From Spirochaetaceae bacterium (GTDB lineage Bacteria; Spirochaetota; Spirochaetia; SZUA-6; Bin103): a DNA stretch of 11,102 bases. Shown in pieces: positions 6,630-11,102 of the stretch. The stretch covers positions 1 to 11,102 of the forward strand of contig JAPPNY010000032.1 of the NCBI GenBank assembly GCA_028818385.1. The letters run 5' to 3'. The position numbers and the translations under genes were made by a program. The notes beneath the pieces were generated by a model, which worked only from the letters and a program-made list of their open reading frames with translations, was not told where the DNA came from and ran no database searches. The first letter of the stretch is position 1, and the number at the start of each line of letters is the position of its first letter.

Positions 6630-8192
6630 CTAATACGGTACGAAGTCCGCCTTGCTGATGTCGCGGATCGCGCGCACCTGCTCCAGGCCGGCGCGCTCCA
6701 GGGCGGCCAGGTAGTCGCTCCAGTCGCCATCGTCGTTCGGGTCCAGGGTCCCCATCAGGAACTTCGACCCGTACTCGTCGCGCACGTCTCGGACCACCAC
6801 TTCCAGGTCGGCCAACATGTCCGAGTCGTCCGAGCTGAGGTTCCAGATGATGTGGTTGCTGTTACGCAGGAACGGGTGCACGGACAGCGCGTTCTGCGTC
6901 GGCATCGTGTCCCCCTGTCCGGTGGCGGCCAGGGCGTACTCGGCCGGGTAGTACATACCCTTGACGAAGCCCTGCTCGTACATGCTCTGGCCCTGTGGGT
7001 TGGCCGTGGTGGCCATGTGGTCCATGAGGATCGGGATTCGCTCTCCGGATTCATCCGTGCCCCAGTTGAAGGTCACACCCTCGACGCCGTAGTACATGAA
7101 GATGCCGCCTTCGGGCGAAGCCAGGAAGTTGGTGTACTCCAGCCAGCGCTCCACCTGTTCCTCTGTGGCGCTCGTCGCGATCGAGCCGCCTTCGCCAAAC
7201 GGCCTGCCGCGCGCGACGATCGGTTCCAGGCCGGGAGCGGTGACCACGCCGTCGTGCACGATCTTGAACTGGGCGGTGGGATCGTCCGGATCCACCACGC
7301 TGTTCACGTGGCCGATGCGGCCGACGTTGAAGAACATGATGTGGTGCCGTCCCTCGGCGAGGAGCTCCGACCACTTGGTGAAGTCCTTCTGGTCCACCTC
7401 CGGGAAGACCAGGTCCTCCGCATACAGCTTGTTGATGAACTTCATGACTTCCCGGTACTTGTCGGTCTGCGGACCGTAGGTCACCGCGTTGGTGTCCGGA
7501 TCGATGAACCAGTCGTCCCAGGTTCGCCACGCCAGCAGGTAGCCGCCGGTGAGGGACCGGTATCCCTTGGTCTTGGCCCATCCCTGGACCGGCCACGAGT
7601 CGGGATATTCGGCCTTGATCCGTTTCGCCGCCTCGTACAGCTCGTCGGTGTTGGAGGGGAAGGAGATGCCCAGCGCGTCGAACACCTGATCGCGGTACCC
7701 CCAGCCGTTGGCCAGGTAGATGGAGTTGGGGCTGGGATAGGAGTAGATGTTGCCGTCAGGTGACGGCGCAGCCTTCATCACGTACGCCCAGGAGGCGTCG
7801 TCGAAATTGGCGCGAATGTTCGGCATCTCGTCCAGCAGGTCCTGCAGCGGCAGCAGGTATCCCTGCATCCCCCACTGGTCGGTCGTCGCCTTCGGCCACG
7901 GAAAGAGGATGTCGGGCTCGTCCCCGGCTGCCAGGCGCAGCTCCATGATCGAGATGTACTCGCCGGACGGGACCATCTCGAAGTTTATGTCCAGGTCGAA
8001 GCGCTTCAGCATCTCCTCCACCCACAGGTTATCCGGCGGCGGGATGAGGTCGCGCGAATAGCGGTACATGTAGTCGAGCTCGACGATGTCGCGCCCGTCT
8101 GCCGCGGCCGCCTGCTCGGTGGTGGCGCTGGCCCATGCCAGCGACCCGCCCAGGATGAGCAGCATCGGCAGGATAACGAAAGATCGTTTCAT
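6630..8192 (-). CDS. Extracellular solute-binding protein of a CUT1-type sugar ABC transporter (LplA/YtcQ-like)
   Basis: The 520-residue protein should capture a saccharide in the periplasm and deliver it to the two permeases encoded just upstream. It starts with a Sec signal peptide: basic M-K-R, a hydrophobic core to about residue 18, and a probable cleavage after A21 or A23 (A-W-A-S-A). There is no lipobox cysteine and I see no cysteine in the protein, so it is predicted to be soluble periplasmic rather than a lipoprotein. The mature part has features of large CUT1 binding proteins: an A-A-G-D-E-P-D-I segment near 88-95 and aromatic-rich binding-cleft stretches such as the W-R-T-W-D-D-W block. 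It is the third gene of the operon, 91 nt after the YtcP-type permease, with AAGGAG at 8200-8205 (7 nt from ATG 8192). The separate strong ribosome-binding site fits the higher dosage needed for a binding protein. Ligand is unknown. Confidence 0.9.
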   Translation of the reverse strand: MKRSFVILPMLLILGGSLAWASATTEQAAAADGRDIVELDYMYRYSRDLIPPPDNLWVEEMLKRFDLDINFEMVPSGEYISIMELRLAAGDEPDILFPWPKATTDQWGMQGYLLPLQDLLDEMPNIRANFDDASWAYVMKAAPSPDGNIYSYPSPNSIYLANGWGYRDQVFDALGISFPSNTDELYEAAKRIKAEYPDSWPVQGWAKTKGYRSLTGGYLLAWRTWDDWFIDPDTNAVTYGPQTDKYREVMKFINKLYAEDLVFPEVDQKDFTKWSELLAEGRHHIMFFNVGRIGHVNSVVDPDDPTAQFKIVHDGVVTAPGLEPIVARGRPFGEGGSIATSATEEQVERWLEYTNFLASPEGGIFMYYGVEGVTFNWGTDESGERIPILMDHMATTANPQGQSMYEQGFVKGMYYPAEYALAATGQGDTMPTQNALSVHPFLRNSNHIIWNLSSDDSDMLADLEVVVRDVRDEYGSKFLMGTLDPNDDGDWSDYLAALERAGLEQVRAIRDISKADFVPY

Positions 8193-8199
8193 CGTGGTT

Positions 8200-8205
8200 C
8201 TCCTT
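8200..8205 (-). promoter_or_regulatory. Ribosome-binding site of the solute-binding protein gene
   Basis: On the minus strand AAGGAG precedes ATG 8192 by 7 nt. It is the strongest Shine-Dalgarno of the transport operon; the two permease genes have only weak ones. Confidence 0.8.
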
Positions 8206-8213
8206 AAATGGTT

Positions 8214-8221
8214 GAACGTTC
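8214..8221. promoter_or_regulatory. GAACGTTC palindrome upstream of the binding-protein gene
   Basis: This perfect 8-bp palindrome with a central CG lies in the 91-bp gap between the second permease gene and the binding-protein gene, just upstream of the ribosome-binding site. A CG-centred palindrome resembles the core of LacI-family operators, but one short copy can arise by chance. The rest of the gap holds only a weak stem (8221-8225 with 8240-8244) and no convincing promoter. Confidence 0.2.
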
Positions 8222-8283
8222 CGATTTATCGTGATAGCGATCGGGTTGCTACATTCGGTACCCTCCGTCGGACGCGGGGCGGC

Positions 8284-9195
8284 TCACGCCTTCAGCGATC
8301 CGATCATGACGCCCTTGGCGAAGTATTTCTGAATGAACGGATACACGATCAGCATCGGCAGCATCGCCGCGATCAGCGTGGCGTGCTTGAGCTTCTCGTA
8401 GTTGATGTAGTTGTCGCGGGACGCGACCAGCCGCATCGCCTGCATGTCGGACTCGTTGATGTCCAGCTCCTCGGCGATCATGCCCTGCTCCAGGATGATG
8501 TTGCGCAGCACGACCTGCAGGGGCTTCAGGTCGTGATCGCGCAGGAAGATCACCGCGTAGAACCACGAGTTCCAGTGAGAGACCAGGTAGAACAGGCCGA
8601 TGGTGGCGAGCGCGGCCTTGGAAACCGGCATGACGATGGAGACCAGGATCCTGATGTCGTTGGCGCCGTCCAGGTAGGCGGACTCCTCCATCTCCTGCGG
8701 GACGGCCTGGAAGAAGGTGCGCAGGATGATCACGTTGTAGGCGCTGACGGCCGCGGGCAGCACCACGGACCAGATCGTGTCGAGCATCCCCAGCTTCTGT
8801 ACCAGCAAGTAGAGCGGGATCAGGCCGCCGCCGAAGAACATCGTGACGACCACCAGCACCATGTAGAAGGAGCGCAGGGTCAGCCGTCTCTTGGAGAGCG
8901 GATAGGCCATCGCGGTGGTCAGGGTCAGGCTGATCGTGGTGCCCAGCGCAGCGTACAGCACCTGGTTGCGGTAGCCGATCGGGATGTTCCGGGAGCTGAA
9001 GATCAGCTCGAAGGCGCGCATGCTGAAACCCTTGGGGTAGAAGGTGACGGTCTTCTTGATCACGGCGTCCCCGCTGCTGATGGCCATGGAGGCGACGTGC
9101 AGCACCGGATACAGCGTGACGATCACGACCAGCAGCAGCGCGCCGTAGACGAAGACGTCGAGCAGCAGCGAGCCGGGCGACGTGTCGCGGATCAT
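8284..9195 (-). CDS. Carbohydrate ABC transporter permease, YtcP/AraQ-like (CUT1)
   Basis: This 303-residue inner-membrane protein is one of the two permeases of the sugar importer. About six hydrophobic spans are visible (near 13-38, 76-100, 108-133, 142-162, 192-215, 272-290). A cytoplasmic EAA-type loop, E-S-A-Y-L-D-G-A followed by M-P (171-190), is the contact site for the ATPase. The F-F-G-G-G-L-I-P stretch (120-127) and C-terminal Y-F-A-K-G-V-M-I-G-S-L-K-A are typical of YtcP-type members. The open frame continues far upstream on this strand, but ATG 9195 matches the family N-terminus and lies 8 nt after the LplB stop, so the longer version is not real. No ATPase gene is present. A shared MsmX/UgpC-type ATPase elsewhere would be the known solution for such operons. 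Confidence 0.9.
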   Translation of the reverse strand: MIRDTSPGSLLLDVFVYGALLLVVIVTLYPVLHVASMAISSGDAVIKKTVTFYPKGFSMRAFELIFSSRNIPIGYRNQVLYAALGTTISLTLTTAMAYPLSKRRLTLRSFYMVLVVVTMFFGGGLIPLYLLVQKLGMLDTIWSVVLPAAVSAYNVIILRTFFQAVPQEMEESAYLDGANDIRILVSIVMPVSKAALATIGLFYLVSHWNSWFYAVIFLRDHDLKPLQVVLRNIILEQGMIAEELDINESDMQAMRLVASRDNYINYEKLKHATLIAAMLPMLIVYPFIQKYFAKGVMIGSLKA

Positions 9196-9203
9196 GCCCG
9201 TTC

Positions 9204-10160
9204 TCACCACAGGCTGTGCTCCGTGTAGCGGCGCGCCAGCCGGTTGGCGGCGATCAGGAAGCCCAGGTTGACGACCGAGTTGAACAGCCCCACGGCTGCG
9301 CCGTAGCTGAAGTCCGCCTTGAACAGCCCGCGCCGCACCAGGAAGGTGCTGATCACGTCGGCGGTCTCGTAGGTCGCCGGGCTGTACATCAGGTATACCT
9401 TCTCGAAACCGACGCTCAGCAGGGCGCCCGCCCGCAGGATGGTCAGGACGATGATCGTGGCGGCGATGGTCGGAAGGGTGACGTGGCGCATGCTCTGCAG
9501 GCGGGAGGCGCCGTCGATCGTGGCCGCCTCGTAGAGCTGCGGGTCCACCTGCGAGATCGCCGCCAGGTAGATGATCGCTCCCCAGCCGGCGTTCTGCCAG
9601 ATGCCGGTGAGGATGTAGAGTGGTCGGAACCACCCCGGCTCGTTCATGAAATAGATCGGCTCGATGCCGAAGTTGACCAGGACTCGATTGAGCACGCCCT
9701 CGGAGGGCGACAGGAACAGCGCTGCCAGCGACACCAGCGCGACCAGCGAGATGAAGTGCGGGAGGAAGCTGATGGTCTGCACCGAGCGCTTCACGGCGCC
9801 GTTTCGCACCTCGTTCAGGATCAGGGCCAGCACGATCGGCACCGGGAAGCCGAAGAGCAGATCGTAGAAGCTGAGCAGGAAGGTGTTGCGGATCAGCCGG
9901 AAGAAGTACGGGTGTTTGAAGAAGCGGATGAAGTTCTCCAGGCCGACCCACTCGCTGCGGAACACGCCGATCCGGGAGTTGTAGTCCTGAAAGGCGACCA
10001 CGACCCCGTACATGGGGACATAGTGGAAGATGATGAACCAGGCGAGTCCGCCCAGCATCAGGAACTGCAGGTACTTGGTCTTGCGCAGGCCCCGGATGGT
10101 GGCGGCCGTCCAGGAGAGCCCCTGGTCGGCGGTCAGCCGCTCCGCGCCCGCGCGTGCCAT
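9204..10160 (-). CDS. Sugar ABC transporter permease, LplB-like (CUT1)
   Basis: This permease partner of the YtcP-like protein is the first gene of the operon. With the start at ATG 10160 it has 318 residues, the normal size for the LplB family. It has a short basic N-terminus, then K-T-K-Y-L-Q-F-L-M entering the first membrane span, the family motif F-H-Y-V-P-M-Y-G-V-V-V-A-F (45-57), about six spans in total, and a full EAA loop, E-A-A-T-I-D-G-A followed by L-P (211-230). The frame is open upstream to 10616, but the extra residues are Arg/His-rich antisense of the VOC gene and the intergenic gap. A start at TTG a few codons upstream cannot be excluded because no good ribosome-binding site precedes ATG 10160. 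Location is the inner membrane; the substrate is inferred only to be a saccharide. Confidence 0.88.
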   Translation of the reverse strand: MARAGAERLTADQGLSWTAATIRGLRKTKYLQFLMLGGLAWFIIFHYVPMYGVVVAFQDYNSRIGVFRSEWVGLENFIRFFKHPYFFRLIRNTFLLSFYDLLFGFPVPIVLALILNEVRNGAVKRSVQTISFLPHFISLVALVSLAALFLSPSEGVLNRVLVNFGIEPIYFMNEPGWFRPLYILTGIWQNAGWGAIIYLAAISQVDPQLYEAATIDGASRLQSMRHVTLPTIAATIIVLTILRAGALLSVGFEKVYLMYSPATYETADVISTFLVRRGLFKADFSYGAAVGLFNSVVNLGFLIAANRLARRYTEHSLW

Positions 10161-10280
10161 CAGTCGCTGCAAAATCAACCGGAGCGCCGCGGAGGCCCGG
10201 TCCCGGTAGCCGAGCGCGCATGCCGCGGTGCCCGATGGTGGAACGACGGCGAGCCGTCGATGCAGCCGCCCATTGGAGCG

Positions 10281-10286
10281 AGTATA
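10281..10286 (-). promoter_or_regulatory. Candidate -10 box for the sugar-transport operon
   Basis: TATACT on the minus strand matches the TATAAT consensus in five of six bases and stands out in GC-rich surroundings. It would give a leader of about 115 nt before ATG 10160. No convincing -35 element sits 16-18 nt upstream, which would suit an activator-dependent promoter. Confidence 0.3.
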
Positions 10287-10321
10287 CCGCATGGCGCGTC
10301 GAAGGCGCGGGACTCTCGCCC

Positions 10322-10334
10322 TGTGCCGGGCACA
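10322..10334. promoter_or_regulatory. Inverted repeat TGTGCC-G-GGCACA, possible operator
   Basis: Perfect 6-bp arms surround a single base. The site lies about 36 bp upstream of the candidate -10 box of the transport operon, roughly where a transcriptional activator would bind. No regulator gene is present in the window, and a single copy is weak evidence. Confidence 0.3.
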
Positions 10335-10393
10335 ACACCCCTGTTCTCGCGTCCGGCCTGCATCGGCGTACCATGGGTTGACCGGGACTCGAT

Positions 10394-10400
10394 GGAGGAG
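10394..10400 (+). promoter_or_regulatory. Ribosome-binding site of the VOC gene
   Basis: GGAGGAG ends 3 nt before ATG 10404 (5 nt counting from the GGAGG core). It favours this start over the in-frame ATG at 10392, which overlaps the site. Confidence 0.65.
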
Positions 10401-10403
10401 CGC

Positions 10404-10838
10404 ATGAAGAACCCACCGACCGGATGGCCGAGAATCGTGCCCGCCGTGTTCTACGACGACGCCGCGGCCGCGATCGACTGGCTGACGCGCGCCTTCGGGT
10501 TCGTCGTGAGGGAGCGCGTCGAGGACGACCGGGGACGGATCGTGCACTCTCAGCTCGTCCTGAACGGCGGCGTCATTATGGTCGGACAAGCCGGCTTGTC
10601 TCCGGAGCGGCCGCACGCGCGATCACCGCGCGCGGCCGGCGGCGCGAACACGCAGGGCTTGGCCGTGTTCGTTGACGACGCCGATGCCCACTGCGAGCGT
10701 GCGCGCGCGGCCGGTGCGGTCATCGCGACGGAGCCGGCGACTCAGGACTACGGCGAGGGCTACTGGGCGGACCGAACCTACGAGGCGGAGGATCTCGAGG
10801 GCCACCACTGGTGGTTCATGCAGCGCCTGCGCGGGTGA
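10404..10838 (+). CDS. VOC family (glyoxalase/bleomycin-resistance fold) protein
   Basis: The 144-residue protein has the paired beta-alpha-beta-beta-beta units of the vicinal oxygen chelate fold. The first unit contains F-Y-D-D-A-x-x-A-I-D-W-L-x-x-A-F-G-F (16-33) and I-V-H-S-Q-L (47-52, H48 a candidate metal ligand). The second contains V-F-V-D-D-A-D-A-H (88-96), then [14 protein letters not shown] (123-136), the usual end motif of PhnB/glyoxalase-like members. Family members include metal-dependent isomerases, dioxygenases and drug-binding resistance proteins. The sequence does not decide between these. It is cytoplasmic and monocistronic, divergent from the transport operon, and convergent with the DUF5131 remnant. 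A link to sugar metabolism is not supported. Confidence 0.88.
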   Translation: MKNPPTGWPRIVPAVFYDDAAAAIDWLTRAFGFVVRERVEDDRGRIVHSQLVLNGGVIMVGQAGLSPERPHARSPRAAGGANTQGLAVFVDDADAHCERARAAGAVIATEPATQDYGEGYWADRTYEAEDLEGHHWWFMQRLRG

Positions 10839-11102
10839 GGTCGCCGGAGGTACTGGCATTTGATCCCAGGTTCGTCCGTCGAGTGTCCGGCCAGTCCTCT
10901 TCTTGAATACACCACCCCATTGTTTGAAGAAGAACGCACATGGCTCGATACGCAGTTGTCGCGGATGTCCCGCACCCATTCAGCCTCCATGGGCCGGGCT
11001 CCGGGTCCAGACTCACCGCCGACGATCACCCAGTCGATTCCTTCAAGTGAGCCCGGGTTATTCGCGCTCCAGCCCGAAAGTTGGCTGAATTGAGGATTCG
11101 AG
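10623..11102 (-). pseudogene. DUF5131 (phage Gp37/Gp68-like) family gene, C-terminal part, frameshifted and cut by the window edge
   Basis: Reading in from the right edge on the minus strand, one frame gives [18 protein letters not shown] and then [14 protein letters not shown] (down to about 10938), a hallmark of DUF5131. The next expected residues, F-F-F-K-Q-W-G-G-V then K-K and [10 protein letters not shown], occur directly afterwards but in another frame (about 10934 down to 10854). One missing base near 10935-10937 explains the switch. Restoring one C would read H-V-P-F-F-F-K-Q-W. After the last conserved residue the second frame runs to a stop at 10623, across the VOC gene on the opposite strand, so the natural stop may also be lost. 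The N-terminal half, which carries the family's conserved cysteines, is outside the window. Either a decaying gene or a sequencing indel fits. Confidence 0.75.

Larger units (their letters stand above)
10161..10403. promoter_or_regulatory. Divergent intergenic region between the transport operon and the VOC gene
   Basis: This 243-bp gap must hold the promoters of the leftward transport operon and the rightward VOC gene. For the leftward side it contains TATACT (minus strand) and an inverted repeat, listed separately. For the rightward side, TACCAT at 10369-10374 could be a -10 box, but I see no matching -35. No open frame in the gap looks coding and no riboswitch is recognisable. Confidence 0.5.

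Noticed and set aside
9216..10403. Long plus-strand frame running into the VOC gene
   Set aside because: It is antisense to LplB, with a Gln/Asp/His-rich composition. The VOC domain and ribosome-binding site fix the start at 10404.
9196..10416. Upstream extension of the YtcP-like permease giving a 710-residue protein
   Set aside because: The extra residues are an out-of-frame reading of the LplB gene. The family N-terminus begins at ATG 9195, 8 nt after the LplB stop.
10161..10616. Upstream extension of LplB to 470 residues
   Set aside because: The added N-terminus is antisense of the VOC gene plus intergenic sequence. ATG 10160 gives the normal family length.

Overview
The window is high-GC bacterial DNA with tightly packed genes. 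It looks like a contig from an uncultured, Gram-negative-type carbohydrate degrader. The solute-binding protein has an N-terminus of a style I associate with spirochaetes: a short Sec signal ending in A-W-A-S-A, then an acidic Ala/Thr/Glu-rich stretch. LplB/YtcP-type sugar permeases, enolase-superfamily genes and propeller-type sugar enzymes would suit a free-living or host-associated Spirochaetota. Planctomycetota-like or Poribacteria-like lineages remain possible. The taxonomic guess is inference only; there is no rRNA or other marker gene.

Layout from left to right. Positions 88-1332 (minus) encode a divergent mandelate racemase/muconate lactonizing enzyme homologue. Only 23 bp away, and divergent from it, 1356-2495 (plus) encodes an Nfu_N + HEAT-repeat protein of the conserved virulence factor C (CvfC/YpgR) type. 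Next on the plus strand come a six-bladed Kelch-like propeller protein (2532-3470) and two tandem, closely related propeller proteins of the glycosyl hydrolase 32/43 type (3475-5004 and 5008-6540). These are spaced by 4 nt and 3 nt and almost certainly co-transcribed. A strong hairpin at 6575-6606 separates them from a convergent minus-strand operon. That operon runs from LplB-type permease (10160 to 9204), to YtcP-type permease (9195 to 8284), to periplasmic sugar-binding protein (8192 to 6630). A 243-bp divergent gap leads to a small VOC/glyoxalase-fold protein (10404-10838, plus). The right edge holds the C-terminal part of a DUF5131 (phage Gp37/Gp68-like) gene on the minus strand, interrupted by an apparent single-base frameshift.

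How the genes may work together (inference): the ABC transporter imports an oligosaccharide or glycoside using an ATPase encoded elsewhere. The two unsecreted GH32/43-like proteins and the Kelch-like protein would act on it in the cytoplasm. The enolase-superfamily enzyme could process a derived sugar acid, but its active site departs from the canonical one. The CvfC-like, VOC and DUF5131 genes look like bystanders. The most unusual items are the tandem propeller pair with its Kelch neighbour, the non-canonical enolase-superfamily active site, and the frameshifted DUF5131 gene. I see no tRNA, rRNA, CRISPR array or insertion sequence. Positions 1-87 hold no gene that I can support.
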